DNA of 64,000 bases from Trebonia sp030042015 (GCF_030042015.1 NZ_JASIAL010000436.1:1-64000); one strand, 5' to 3'; shown: positions 17,724-26,498, numbered from the stretch's first letter. Notes: generated by a model from the letters alone, not told the origin. Translations and numbers: made by a program.

Positions 17724-18443
17724 TCAGCCGGCCGGGGTCGTCAGCCTTATCCGCACGGCGAGGAACAGCCGCGGCGTGTCCCGCAGCACCGCGAGCTTCG
17801 GGTCGGGGACGGTCAGGAACCGGTCCGTGGCCAGTTCCAGGCAGGACAACAGCCGCGGGTCCTCCCGCAATCCCGCAACCGCCCGCCTGTCCCCGCCGAG
17901 CACGACCGCGTCCAGTGCTCCCCAGCGCCCGAACACTGCGGCAGCGGCATCGGCGGCCGCCTGCAGCGCCTCCGCCGCCTGCTTCTCCCTTCGCCTGGCG
18001 AACCTGTGCTGCGACCAGCCGCCGGCCGCGCTGCGCCCGTGGACCAGCCGTGAGCCGGTCTTCGAGTCCGCGAGCACCGGGGGCGACCCGGTGAAGACGC
18101 CCGCCGCGTAGCCGCCGAGCCGGACAAGCAGCACGCCCACCGTCCGCGGGATCGCGGAGTGGGCGGCGATCGCCGAGGCGTAAGCAGCCGGGCCGGCGGG
18201 GTCCGCCGCGGACGCCGCCGGCAGCCCGTGGACGGGCGGGAACGGCGGATGGCATTCGGCGACCGCGCCGTCCGCTGCTGTGAAGATCACAGCGTCCCCG
18301 GCGCGGGTCACCGCGAGGCCGGCCGGCGCGGCTTCGCCGTGCCGGCCGGCGAAGGAGTCGATCCAGCCAGGGAACCGCGCCGCCGGCACGTCGAGCCATT
18401 TACTGGCATGACCTTCGATGTTCTTCACTACGCACTGCCTCAT
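17724..18443 (-). CDS. acVLRF1-family peptidyl-tRNA hydrolase
   Basis: About 239 residues; start uncertain (ATG 18443, or GTG 18428). The diagnostic motif is RLVHGRSAAGGWSQHRFARR, where the GxxQ glutamine aligns with the catalytic Gln of eukaryotic Vms1/ANKZF1 and eRF1. Actinobacterial VLRF1 proteins cleave peptidyl-tRNA on stalled or split ribosomes. A helical region (AAEALQAAADAAAAVFGRW) and DAVVLGGDRRAVAGL follow, as in the family. It lies 120 bp upstream of the ABC-F gene on the same strand, suggesting a shared ribosome-quality role. Divergent from sseB. Confidence 0.85.
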   Translation of the reverse strand: MRQCVVKNIEGHASKWLDVPAARFPGWIDSFAGRHGEAAPAGLAVTRAGDAVIFTAADGAVAECHPPFPPVHGLPAASAADPAGPAAYASAIAAHSAIPRTVGVLLVRLGGYAAGVFTGSPPVLADSKTGSRLVHGRSAAGGWSQHRFARRREKQAAEALQAAADAAAAVFGRWGALDAVVLGGDRRAVAGLREDPRLLSCLELATDRFLTVPDPKLAVLRDTPRLFLAVRIRLTTPAG

Positions 18444-18517
18444 CGTGTTTACTATCCGTACAGCAGAAGGGTGTCCACATCCAACGTCCACGTCCACGAG
18501 CCCACCGAGGAAGACCC

Positions 18518-19555
18518 ATGCTCCCGATCGATCCCGCCGACGGTCTAGGGGGCGGCGTCGTGCCCGCGCAGCCCCTCCCCCCTCCTGCCGACGTTCTTCC
18601 TGCTCAGGCCATGGCGCATGGCGGCACGCTTGTGCGGCCTGGCGCTGTCGCCTGGGGCGGCGCCAGGGACGCGCCTGACGGAGCGTACTCCTCCTGCGAG
18701 GTGGTCGAGCAGGTCCTCGCCGCCGTCATCAAGGACCCCGAACGGATGGACGACCTGCTCCACGAGCTCGCCCGCGCCCGGCTCTGGGTCCCGCTGCCGG
18801 CCGGCCGGCGGCCGGTCACCGACGGCTCCGCGGTCGCGCTGCCGACGGTGACCTACCTGGGCGCCGAGTTCGTGCCGTGCTTCACCTCGATTCAGCGCCT
18901 GGCCGGCTGGGCCGGCTCGCCGGCGGCGGAGGCGGCCCAGGACGCGGCGCCGGGAGCGGCCGCGGACGCTTCTGGCGGCGGCAGGTACCCGCCCGGCGAG
19001 TACCAGTTCGCCGACGTCGAGCGCCCCTGGCAGCGGGCGGGGGACTCCCGCGTGGTGCCGCACATCGTCGTGCCGGCCGCCGCGCTCGCCCGGCACCTGC
19101 CCGCCGGGCTCGGTCTCGCGCTCAACCCGGGCGCCGAGGCGAGCGTGCCCATCTATCCCGAGGGCGTCACCGAGCTCGCCGCCGTCCACACCCCGGCAGC
19201 CGGCGACGCGGCCGGCGGCGTCCCTGTGCGGGTCGGGCATCCCCCGGCCGAGCCCGAGGCGCTGCTGCGTGAGGTCAGCACCGGCCTGCACGCCCTGCCG
19301 TCGGTGCGGTACGCGTCGCGTGCCTGGCTGTCGGTGCCCGGCCAGGGCGAGGGCCTGATCATTTCGGTCGCCCTCGATGACCCGGCCAGCGAACCTGCCC
19401 ACGAGGCGGTCGTCGGCACGATCGAGCGCGCCGTCGCCGCGGTGCCGCTGCAGGCCCCGTTCCCGATCGACGTCACGTTCCCCGGCGAATTCGAGCCGGA
19501 CCTGGTAGACGACTGGGTAGCGAAGAACACCGCCCCCTTCTACACCCGCGATTAG
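18518..19555 (+). CDS. SseB-family protein (enhanced serine sensitivity)
   Basis: 345 residues. The N-terminal SseB domain shows EQVLAAVIKDPERMDDLLHELARARLWVPL and PTVTYLGAEFVPCFTSIQRL; a C-terminal SseB domain ends with APFPIDVTFPGEFEPDLVDDW. Ala/Gly-rich linkers separate them. SseB proteins are cytosolic and biochemically poorly defined; the name comes from serine sensitivity in E. coli, and some act near type VII secretion. The roughly 50-residue N-terminal extension is low-complexity, so a later start is possible. Its 3' end converges on sufT with a 39-bp gap. Confidence 0.8.
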   Translation: MLPIDPADGLGGGVVPAQPLPPPADVLPAQAMAHGGTLVRPGAVAWGGARDAPDGAYSSCEVVEQVLAAVIKDPERMDDLLHELARARLWVPLPAGRRPVTDGSAVALPTVTYLGAEFVPCFTSIQRLAGWAGSPAAEAAQDAAPGAAADASGGGRYPPGEYQFADVERPWQRAGDSRVVPHIVVPAAALARHLPAGLGLALNPGAEASVPIYPEGVTELAAVHTPAAGDAAGGVPVRVGHPPAEPEALLREVSTGLHALPSVRYASRAWLSVPGQGEGLIISVALDDPASEPAHEAVVGTIERAVAAVPLQAPFPIDVTFPGEFEPDLVDDWVAKNTAPFYTRD

Positions 19556-19594
19556 CAGGGGCGGCCCCTCCCGCTGGCCTTGCAGGCACGGGGC

Positions 19595-19930
19595 TCAGAT
19601 GTTGAAGCCGAGGGCGCGAAGCTGTTCGCGGCCGTCTTCGGTGATGTTCTCCGGGCCCCACGGCGGCATCCAGACCCAGTTGATCCGGAAGTCGGAGACC
19701 ACGCCGTCCAGGGCCTCGCGCGCCTGGTCCTCGATCACGTCGGTGAGCGGGCACGCGGCGCTGGTCAGGGTCATGTCGAGGGTGGCGATCTTGTCGGCGT
19801 CGACCTCGATGCCGTAGACGAGGCCGAGGTCGACCACGTTGATGCCCAGTTCCGGGTCGACGACGTCGCGCAGGGCCTCCAGGACGTCTTCGACTTCCTG
19901 GGACAGGCCCTCGTCCGCGTTCTCAGTCAT
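19595..19930 (-). CDS. sufT: Iron-sulfur assembly factor SufT (MIP18/DUF59 family)
   Basis: 111 residues. Core motif LRDVVDPELGINVVDLGLVYG and the conserved Cys in MTLTSAACPLTDVI define the DUF59/MIP18 group, which helps mature Fe-S proteins. The C-terminal WVWMPPWGPENITEDGREQL is the usual actinobacterial ending. ATG 19930 (MTENADEGL) overlaps the sufU stop by 8 nt. It is the last gene of the SUF operon. Confidence 0.93.
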   Translation of the reverse strand: MTENADEGLSQEVEDVLEALRDVVDPELGINVVDLGLVYGIEVDADKIATLDMTLTSAACPLTDVIEDQAREALDGVVSDFRINWVWMPPWGPENITEDGREQLRALGFNI

Positions 19931-20402
19931 GCTGCCCTCCGTTGCTGTCGGCGAGCGCCCGCGCGGTCGCGTCCTTCCACGCCATCCAGCCAAGCAGCGC
20001 GCACTTGATGCGGGCCGGGTACTTGGAGACGCCGGCGAAGGCCACCGCGTCCTCGAGAATGTCCTCATCAGGCTCGGACACTGACGCCTGGCCCTTGGAC
20101 TGCATCAGCGACAGGAAGGCGTCGCTGATCTTCATCGCCTCGCTGACCGGCTTGCCGATCACGAGGTCGGTCATCACCGAGGCGCTTGCCTGGCTGATCG
20201 AGCAGCCAAGGGAGTCATAAGAAACGTCCTCGACCACCTGGTCGCCGCCGACATCCTTGAGCGTGACCCGCAACGTCACCTCGTCGCCGCACGTCGGGTT
20301 GACGTGGTACACCTGGGCATCGTACGGCTCCCGCAGGCCCCTGTGGTGCGGGTTCCTGTAGTGGTCCAGGATGATCTCCTGGTACATCGACTCAAGCTGC
20401 AT
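19923..20402 (-). CDS. sufU: SufU, sulfur-transfer/scaffold protein
   Basis: 159 residues. The three zinc or cluster-binding Cys are in NPTCGDEVTL, SLGCSISQAS and RIKCALLGW, and the N-terminus LESMYQEIILDHYRNPHHRG is diagnostic. In Gram-positive bacteria SufU accepts persulfide sulfur from SufS by zinc-ligand swapping. I chose ATG 20402 (MQLESMYQ). It follows sufS by 45 bp on the same strand. Confidence 0.95.
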   Translation of the reverse strand: MQLESMYQEIILDHYRNPHHRGLREPYDAQVYHVNPTCGDEVTLRVTLKDVGGDQVVEDVSYDSLGCSISQASASVMTDLVIGKPVSEAMKISDAFLSLMQSKGQASVSEPDEDILEDAVAFAGVSKYPARIKCALLGWMAWKDATARALADSNGGQHD

Positions 20403-20447
20403 GGTGCTTCCTTGCAACGCAGCGGGGACAACGGGTGTTCCTGAGCA

Positions 20448-21683
20448 TCAGACCCCGAAGAACTGCTTGGCGTAGCGCACCGCGTCCGCGAGGGCCTCGA
20501 TCTCGTCGTGCGTGTTGTAGATGTAGAAGCTGGCCCGGGTCGACGCCTGGCAGCCCAGCGCACGGTGCAGCGGCCAGGCGCAGTGATGCCCGGTCCGCAC
20601 CGCGACGCCAAGCTCGTCGAGCACCTGCCCGACGTCGTGCGGGTGCACGCCAGCCACGCCGAAGGCGACGGCTCCGCCGCGGTCCTTCGTCGTGTCCGGG
20701 CCGATGATCCGCACGCCGGGGATCGCCTGCAGCGCGTCGAGCGCGTGCGCGGTCAGCGACTCCTCGTGCGCGGCCACGTTGTCCATGCCGAGCGCGGTCA
20801 GGTAATCGATCGCCGCGGCGAGGCCGGCCGCCTGCGCCACCGGCGGCACGCCCGGTTCGAACCGCGCGGGCGGGGGCAGGAACGTCGTCTCCTCCATCCG
20901 GACGACCTCGATCATCGACCCGCCGGTAAGGAACGGCGGCAACGCGTCGAGCCTGTCGGAGCGACCCCACAGGACGCCGAGGCCAAGCGGCCCGAGCATC
21001 TTGTGCCCGGAGAAGGCGAGGAAGTCGGCGCCGAGCGCGGTCACGTCCACCGGGTGGTGCGGCACGGACTGCGCGCCGTCGACGAGCACGAGCGCGCCGG
21101 CCTCGTGCGCCAGCCGGGCGATCTCGGCGACCGGCGGGATCACCCCGGTGACGTTCGACTGCCCGGTCACCGCGACGATCTTCGTCCGGCCGGTGACAAG
21201 CGACGGGTCCACGTCGAGCCGGCCGTCGGGCAGCGCCCTGAACCAGCGCAGCGTGGCGCCGGTGCGAAGAGCCAGCCGCTGCCAGGGCACCAGGTTGGCG
21301 TGGTGCTCGATCTCGGTGATCAGGATCTCGTCGCCCGGCCCGAGCGAACCGGTCAGCCCGAACGCGACCAGGTTGATCGCCTCGGTCGCGTTCTTGGTGA
21401 ACACGATCTCGTCCGGCGACGCCGCGCCGACGAACGCGGCCACGCATCCCCGCGCGCCCTCGTAGATCTCGGTCGCCTCTTCGCCGAGCAGGTGCGTGCC
21501 GCGGTGCGCGGCCGCGTTGTGCCGCTCGTAGTACTCCCGCTCGGCAGTCAGCACCGCGGCCGGCTTCTGCGACGTCGCGCCCGAGTCCAGGTAGACAAGC
21601 GGCTTGCCGTTGCGAACCGTCCGGGACAGGATCGGGAAGTCCGCGCGGATCGCGGCGACGTCAAGGGGCCCGGTCACGGTCAT
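20448..21683 (-). CDS. sufS: Cysteine desulfurase SufS
   Basis: 411-residue PLP enzyme (class V aminotransferase fold) that converts cysteine to alanine and a protein persulfide. The PLP Lys is in FLAFSGHKMLGPLG, PLP-phosphate contacts are in ATSQKPAAV, and the active-site Cys is in RTGHHCAWPLHRALG near the C-terminus. It passes sulfur to SufU for assembly on SufBCD. The gene overlaps the sufC stop by 4 nt. Confidence 0.96.
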   Translation of the reverse strand: MTVTGPLDVAAIRADFPILSRTVRNGKPLVYLDSGATSQKPAAVLTAEREYYERHNAAAHRGTHLLGEEATEIYEGARGCVAAFVGAASPDEIVFTKNATEAINLVAFGLTGSLGPGDEILITEIEHHANLVPWQRLALRTGATLRWFRALPDGRLDVDPSLVTGRTKIVAVTGQSNVTGVIPPVAEIARLAHEAGALVLVDGAQSVPHHPVDVTALGADFLAFSGHKMLGPLGLGVLWGRSDRLDALPPFLTGGSMIEVVRMEETTFLPPPARFEPGVPPVAQAAGLAAAIDYLTALGMDNVAAHEESLTAHALDALQAIPGVRIIGPDTTKDRGGAVAFGVAGVHPHDVGQVLDELGVAVRTGHHCAWPLHRALGCQASTRASFYIYNTHDEIEALADAVRYAKQFFGV

Positions 21684-22453
21684 GACACCGTCGCCTCCGC
21701 CGCCGGGGTGAATCGCTCGTAGCCTTCCTTCTCCAGGATCTCGGCCAGCTCGGGGCCGCCCTCCTCGACGACCCGGCCGGCGACGAACACGTGCACGAAG
21801 TCCGGCCGCACGTACTCAAGGATCCGGTTGTAGTGGGTGATCAGCAGCACCCCGTGGCCCGGCCTGGCGCGGAACCTGTTGATGCCCTCGGCGACGACCT
21901 TCAGCGCGTCCACGTCGAGGCCGGAGTCGGTCTCGTCGAGCACCGCGATCTTCGGGTCGAGCAGCTCAAGCTGCAGGATCTCGTGCCGCTTCTTCTCACC
22001 GCCGGAGAACCCCTCGTTGACGCTTCGTTCGGCGAACTTCGCGTCGATGGCGAGGTCGCCCATCGCGCCGCGCATCTCCTTCATGAAGTCGCGCAGCTTC
22101 GGCGCCTCGCCGCGGACGGCGGTCACCGCGGTGCGCAGGAAGTTCGACACCGACACGCCCGGCACCTCGATCGGGTACTGCATCGCGAGGAACAGCCCGG
22201 CCCGGGCGCGGGCGTCCACGGTCATCGCCAGCACGTCCTCGCCGTCGAGGGTGACACCGCCCTGCGTGACGATGTATTTCGGATGCCCGGCGATCGCGTA
22301 CGCCAAGGTGGACTTGCCTGAGCCGTTCGGTCCCATGATGGCGTGCGTCTCCCCGTCCCTGACGGTGAGGTTGACGCCGCGCAGGATCTCGCGGAGGGTT
22401 CCGTCGGCTTCCGCGACGGACACGCGCAGGTCCTTGATGGTGAGGGTGGACAC
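21680..22453 (-). CDS. sufC: SufC, ATPase of the SufBCD complex
   Basis: 257 residues. Walker A MGPNGSGKSTLAYAI, SufC-type signature FSGGEKKRHEILQLELL, Walker B IAVLDETDSGLDVDALK and switch His in VLLITHYNRIL. It is soluble and drives conformational change of SufB-SufD during Fe-S assembly. Its start is directly adjacent to the Rieske gene stop. Confidence 0.96.
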   Translation of the reverse strand: MSTLTIKDLRVSVAEADGTLREILRGVNLTVRDGETHAIMGPNGSGKSTLAYAIAGHPKYIVTQGGVTLDGEDVLAMTVDARARAGLFLAMQYPIEVPGVSVSNFLRTAVTAVRGEAPKLRDFMKEMRGAMGDLAIDAKFAERSVNEGFSGGEKKRHEILQLELLDPKIAVLDETDSGLDVDALKVVAEGINRFRARPGHGVLLITHYNRILEYVRPDFVHVFVAGRVVEEGGPELAEILEKEGYERFTPAAEATVS

Positions 22454-22780
22454 CTATGACTCCTGATCTATGGCGATGAGGACGTCGTCGCCCTCGATTG
22501 TCACTGGGTAGACGGGAACCGGCTCGGTCGCGGGCATGCCGGTCGGCTTGCCGCTGCGCAGGTCGAAACGGGACCCGTGCAGCCAGCACTCGATCGTGCA
22601 GCCGTCGACCTCGCCCTCAGACAGCGGCACCTCGGCGTGCGAGCACACGTCCTGGATCGCGAACACCTCGCCCCTGGTGCGCACGATCGCGACCGGCTCG
22701 GGCAGCCCGGCCAGCTCGACGGACAGAGGCTCGCCGTCGGCGAGGTCGGACAGCGCGCAGGCCCTCACAAGCTCGGTCAT
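22454..22780 (-). CDS. Rieske-type [2Fe-2S] ferredoxin within the SUF operon
   Basis: 108 residues. Cluster ligands: CSHAEVPLSEG (Cys-x-His) and IECWLHGSRFD (Cys-x2-His), about residues 43-65. It resembles ferredoxin subunits of non-heme iron oxygenases, but no oxygenase is nearby; actinobacterial suf operons often carry this gene between sufD and sufC. It may supply electrons during cluster assembly or be a client (inference). It overlaps the sufD stop by 4 nt. Confidence 0.92.
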   Translation of the reverse strand: MTELVRACALSDLADGEPLSVELAGLPEPVAIVRTRGEVFAIQDVCSHAEVPLSEGEVDGCTIECWLHGSRFDLRSGKPTGMPATEPVPVYPVTIEGDDVLIAIDQES

Positions 22781-23919
22781 GCCAGCTCCGCCTCGATTTT
22801 CGCCGCGATGCGCTCCTCAAGCTCGGGCACGCCGATCAGGGCGACCAGCTCGCCGAAGAAGCCGCGGATCACCAGGCGCCTGGCCTCGTCCAGCGGGATG
22901 CCGCGGGCCATCAGGTAGAACAGGTGCTCGTCGTCCAGCCGCCCGTTGGCGCTGGCGTGCCCGGCGCCGACGACCTCGCCGGTGAGGATCTCCAGGTTCG
23001 GCACGGAGTCGGCGTGCGCCCCGTCGGTGAGCACCAGGTTCCTGTTGTACTCATAGGAGTCGGTGCCGGTGGCCTGCGGGCGGATCAGCACGTCGCCGAT
23101 CCACACGGTGTGCGCGCCTTCGCCGCGCAGCGCGCCCTTGTACCGGACGCGGCTGCGGCAGTTCGGGGTGTCGTGGTCGACGAACAGCCGGTGCTCCAGG
23201 TGCTGCCCGCCCGTTTTTGCAGACGCGTCAGCGAAGCAGATGCCGTACAGCTGCGCGTCGCCGCCCGGGCCCACGTAGCGGACCGTCGGGGACAGCCGGA
23301 CCAGCGAGCCGCCCAGCGTCACCGCGAAGTGCCTCAGCCGCGCGTCCCGGCCGAGCGTCGCGTGGTGGTGGCTGACCTGCACCGTGTCGTCGGCCCAGTC
23401 GGCGAGCGACACGACCATCAGGTCGCCGCCGTCGGCGACGTTGATCTCCACGTTGTCGGCGTAGGTCGCGCTGCCCTGCTGGTCGATGACCACCACGGCG
23501 CGGCCGAACGGCTGCACGTCGATGACCGTGTGGCCCGCGCTCGCGGCGCCGGCGCCGGCGCCGGTCACCCGGATGTACGTCGGCCGGGAGGCGGTTGCCT
23601 CCTTGGGCACGGTGACCGTCGTTATCAGCTCGGCAGCCGCGAACGCGCGGGCGCTCACCCGGTCCGTGGGGAGGAAGGTGCTGTCGGCAGCAAGCCGGGA
23701 CCGTTCGGAATAGTCGATTTCAGGGGCGGCGTCGACGGCCACCTTCGTGCCTGACAGCAGCGGCGCGTCGGTGTGCAGGCCGCGCAGCCGGCGCAGCGGG
23801 GTGAACCGCCACTCCTCCTCGCGGCCCGTGGGCACGGCGAAGTCCGCGGGGTCCCGCGAACCGAGCGCGTGCAGGCTGGACACCGGGGCGGTCTCGACCG
23901 CCCCGCCAAGCGCTGACAT
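22777..23919 (-). CDS. sufD: SufD, scaffold subunit of SufBCD
   Basis: 380 residues. The central beta-helix domain shows VEINVADGGDLMVVSLADW, HHATLGRDARLRHFAVTLGG and HRLFVDHDTPNCRSRVRYKG; the C-terminal SufBD signature is NGRLDDEHLFYLMARGIPLDEARRLVIRGFFGEL, split around residues 335-370. It pairs with SufB on the SufC dimer. Its ATG overlaps the sufB stop by one base (TGATG). Confidence 0.95.
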   Translation of the reverse strand: MSALGGAVETAPVSSLHALGSRDPADFAVPTGREEEWRFTPLRRLRGLHTDAPLLSGTKVAVDAAPEIDYSERSRLAADSTFLPTDRVSARAFAAAELITTVTVPKEATASRPTYIRVTGAGAGAASAGHTVIDVQPFGRAVVVIDQQGSATYADNVEINVADGGDLMVVSLADWADDTVQVSHHHATLGRDARLRHFAVTLGGSLVRLSPTVRYVGPGGDAQLYGICFADASAKTGGQHLEHRLFVDHDTPNCRSRVRYKGALRGEGAHTVWIGDVLIRPQATGTDSYEYNRNLVLTDGAHADSVPNLEILTGEVVGAGHASANGRLDDEHLFYLMARGIPLDEARRLVIRGFFGELVALIGVPELEERIAAKIEAELA

Positions 23920-25331
23920 CAGCCGACCGCCCCTTCCATCTGCAGCTCGATCAGCCGGTTGAGCTCGAGGGCGTACTCCATCGGCAGCTCGCGGGCGATC
24001 GGCTCGACGAAGCCGCGCACGATCATCGCCATCGCCTCGTCCTCGGTCAGGCCGCGGCTCATCAGGTAGAAGAGCTGGTCTTCCGAGATCTTGGAGACGG
24101 TGGCCTCGTGCCCCATCTCGACGTCGTCCTCGCGGATGTCGTTGTAGGGGTAGGTGTCAGAGCGGCTGATCGTGTCCACGAGCAGCGCGTCGCACTTCAC
24201 GGTCGACTTGGAGTGCGCCGCGCCCTCCTGCACGTTGACCAGGCCCCGGTAGGACGTGCGGCCGCCCGCCCTGGCGACGGACTTGGAGACGATCGTGGAG
24301 CTGGTGTTCGGCGCGCAGTGCACCATCTTCGCTCCCGCGTCCTGGTGCTGGCCCGCGCCGGCGAACGCCACCGACAGCGTCTCGCCCTTGGCGTGCTCGC
24401 CCATCAGGTAGACCGCCGGGTACTTCATCGTCACCTTGGAGCCGATGTTGCCGTCGATCCACTCCATCGTGGCGCCCTGCTGCGCGACCGCGCGCTTGGT
24501 GACCAGGTTGTAGACGTTGGTGGACCAGTTCTGGATCGTGGTGTACCGGCAGCGGGCGTCCTTCTTGACGATGATCTCGACGACGGCGCTGTGCAGGGAG
24601 TCGGACTTGTAGATCGGCGCGGTGCAGCCCTCGACGTAGTGCACGTACGCGCCCTCGTCGACGATGATCAGCGTCCGCTCGAACTGGCCCATGTTCTCTG
24701 TGTTGATCCGGAAGTAGGCCTGCAGCGGGATCTCCACGTGCACGCCCTTCGGCACGTAGATGAAGGACCCGCCGGACCACACCGCGGTGTTCAGCGCGGC
24801 GAACTTGTTGTCGCCTGGCGGGATCACGCTGCCGTAGTATTCCCTGAACAGGTCCGGCTGCTCTTTGAGGGCGGTGTCGGTGTCCAGGAAGATGACGCCC
24901 TTGGCCTCAAGGTCCTCGCGGATCTTGTGGTAGACGACCTCGGACTCATATTGCGCGGCGATTCCGGCGATTAGGCGCTGCTTTTCCGCTTCCGGAATTC
25001 CGAGTTTATCATAGGTGTTTTTGATATCCGCCGGAAGCTCGTCCCAGCTCGCCGCCTGCTTCTCGGTCGAGCGGACGAAATACTTGATGTTGGCGAAGTC
25101 GATGCCGGACAGGTCCGCGCCCCAGGCGGGCAGTGGCTTGCGGTCGAAGTACTTCAGGCCCTTCAGCCGCAGGTCGAGCATCCACTGCGGCTCGTTCTTG
25201 CGGGCCGAGATGTCGCGCACCACCTCTTCGGACAGTCCGCGACGCGCGGACGCGCCCGCGATGTCGGGGTCGGCCCAGCCGAACTTGTACGTGCCCAGCC
25301 CGTCGAGCTGGTCATTCGTGGTGGTCGTCAT
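23919..25331 (-). CDS. sufB: SufB, Fe-S scaffold subunit
   Basis: 470 residues. Characteristic stretches: VIPPGDNKFAALNTAVWSGG, YVPKGVHVEIPLQAYFRIN, VEGCTAPIYKSDSLHSAVVE and QLFYLMSRGLTEDEAMAMI. SufB assembles the nascent cluster and receives sulfur. I chose ATG 25331 (MTTTTNDQLDGLG); GGAGG lies 11 nt upstream, inside the end of sufR, and only 4 nt separate the genes. Confidence 0.96.
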   Translation of the reverse strand: MTTTTNDQLDGLGTYKFGWADPDIAGASARRGLSEEVVRDISARKNEPQWMLDLRLKGLKYFDRKPLPAWGADLSGIDFANIKYFVRSTEKQAASWDELPADIKNTYDKLGIPEAEKQRLIAGIAAQYESEVVYHKIREDLEAKGVIFLDTDTALKEQPDLFREYYGSVIPPGDNKFAALNTAVWSGGSFIYVPKGVHVEIPLQAYFRINTENMGQFERTLIIVDEGAYVHYVEGCTAPIYKSDSLHSAVVEIIVKKDARCRYTTIQNWSTNVYNLVTKRAVAQQGATMEWIDGNIGSKVTMKYPAVYLMGEHAKGETLSVAFAGAGQHQDAGAKMVHCAPNTSSTIVSKSVARAGGRTSYRGLVNVQEGAAHSKSTVKCDALLVDTISRSDTYPYNDIREDDVEMGHEATVSKISEDQLFYLMSRGLTEDEAMAMIVRGFVEPIARELPMEYALELNRLIELQMEGAVG

Positions 25332-25335
25332 GTTG

Positions 25336-26151
25336 TCAGAGCCCTCCGGACTCGCTCGTGTCGTTATCCGTTGCCATGCCCCCGCCACGGGGGCTGGCGC
25401 ATGTCACGTGGGTCGTGCAGATCCCGTCGCCGTGCGCGATCGTCGCCAGCCGCTGCACCGGGGTGCCGAGCAGCCGGCCGAACGCCTCCGTCTCCGCCTC
25501 GCACAGCTGCGGGAACTCGGCCGCGACGTGCGCGACCGGGCAGTGGTGCTGGCAGATCTGCTCGCCAGCGACGTTCATCGCGCCGATCGCCGGCGCCGGG
25601 CCGGCCGACGCGGCGTACCCGTCGGCGGACAGCGCCCCGGCCAGGGCCTGCACGCGTGTGGGCAGGTCGCCCGTGACGACCGAGGCGTAACGCCGCTCGA
25701 GTTCGGACACCTGCCGCCTGGCGAACGCCGCGACGGCCTGCTGGCCCATCGTTTCGGCGACGAACCGCAGCGCGCTCGTCGCCAGGTCGTCGTAGGCGTG
25801 CTCGAACGCGCTGCGCCCTGCGTCGGTGATGACGAACAGCTTCGCCGGCCGTCCCCGGCCGCGGTTGCCGTACGTGCGAGCGATGCGCGTTTCGATCATG
25901 CCGTCGCTGATGAGGTTGTCCAGGTGCCGCCGGATGGCCGCCGGGGTGAGCCCAAGCCGTCCGCCCAGTGTCGCGGCGGTCGACGGGCCGAGCTCGAGGA
26001 TCAGCCGCGCGACCTGGCCGCGGGTGCCGCGCTCGGTGAGCGTGCTGCCGTGCGCCGTGCTGCCGCGCAGTACAGCGCTCGCGCCGGACGCCTGATTCCC
26101 GGCGCCGCGCGCGGCGGCGCCGGCCGCCTCGGGCGCACCGGTCTTTTTCAC
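25336..26151 (-). CDS. sufR: SufR-type Fe-S-sensing repressor
   Basis: 271 residues from GTG 26151. A winged helix-turn-helix (GLTPAAIRRHLDNLISDGMI) is followed by a wing with TYGNRGRGRPAKLF, then a helical region and a Cys-rich C-terminus: EQICQHHCPV, FPQLCEAE and GDGICTTHVTCAS. The Cys pattern fits cluster binding as in mycobacterial and cyanobacterial SufR. It is first in the operon, and its start codon overlaps operator-like repeat box 1, so autorepression of suf is likely. An in-frame start at 26268 is possible, but that extension runs through the operators. Confidence 0.92.
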   Translation of the reverse strand: MKKTGAPEAAGAAARGAGNQASGASAVLRGSTAHGSTLTERGTRGQVARLILELGPSTAATLGGRLGLTPAAIRRHLDNLISDGMIETRIARTYGNRGRGRPAKLFVITDAGRSAFEHAYDDLATSALRFVAETMGQQAVAAFARRQVSELERRYASVVTGDLPTRVQALAGALSADGYAASAGPAPAIGAMNVAGEQICQHHCPVAHVAAEFPQLCEAETEAFGRLLGTPVQRLATIAHGDGICTTHVTCASPRGGGMATDNDTSESGGL

Positions 26152-26171
26152 AACATCATTGTGCCGTAAAT
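26144..26171. promoter_or_regulatory. SufR operator-like box 1
   Basis: Contains the perfect inverted repeat CACAA-N5-TTGTG (26149-26163), which overlaps the sufR GTG start. The 28-nt segment recurs 45 bp away (box 2) with 23 of 28 positions identical. Mycobacterial SufR is known to bind an inverted repeat with a 5-nt spacer. Assignment to this SufR is inferred. Confidence 0.6.
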
Positions 26172-26188
26172 GGGGAGGCCGCCGCAAG

Positions 26189-26216
26189 TTTTTCTCAACA
26201 TCGACGTGACGTAAAT
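26189..26216. promoter_or_regulatory. SufR operator-like box 2
   Basis: Second copy of the 28-nt element, sharing TTTTTC, CAACATC, GTG and CGTAAAT with box 1 at an offset of exactly 45 bp (about four helical turns). Its dyad is weaker (TCAAC-N5-GTGA). It lies 38-65 bp upstream of the sufR start, where the promoter would be. Confidence 0.5.
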
Positions 26217-26230
26217 CACCCTCAGCCGAC

Positions 26231-26278
26231 GCGCTCAGGGCGCTCAGGGTGCTCAGGGGGCCGCTCACCGCGCTCAGG
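26231..26278. repeat. 9-bp tandem repeat (GCGCTCAGG)
   Basis: Three contiguous units (26231-26257, the third with one change) and one more at 26270-26278. They lie between the suf control region and the stop of the DUF6458 gene. Slippage-prone; no function seen. Confidence 0.6.
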
Positions 26279-26498
26279 GCGGTGGCTCGATGTAGTGGCG
26301 TTCCTCGTAGACCTCCGCTGCCCGCTGGTTGCGGCGCCGCATGAGCGCGACCACGATGCTCGCGACGAGCCCTACGGCCCCGCCGATCATGAAGATCACG
26401 CCCACGACCTTCAAGTCGACATAACTGCCCGACCAGCTGACGGCGAAACGCAGGATCGCGCCGACGATGACGAGCAGGGCACTGACGCCAACGCTCAC
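26274..26498 (-). CDS. DUF6458-family small membrane protein
   Basis: 74 residues with two membrane helices (VSALLVIVGAILRFAVSW and VVGVIFMIGGAVGLVASIVV) and a basic/acidic tail RRRNQRAAEVYEERHY. The arrangement matches the actinobacterial DUF6458 family, function unknown. Two-helix hairpin with both ends probably cytoplasmic. It lies just upstream of the suf promoter region on the same strand. Confidence 0.75.
   Translation of the reverse strand: MSVGVSALLVIVGAILRFAVSWSGSYVDLKVVGVIFMIGGAVGLVASIVVALMRRRNQRAAEVYEERHYIEPPP

Noticed and set aside
17605..18399. In-frame N-terminal extension of the ABC-F gene
   Set aside because: The extension is low-complexity and overlaps the acVLRF1 gene in another frame; GTG 17604 has a ribosome site and fits the family.
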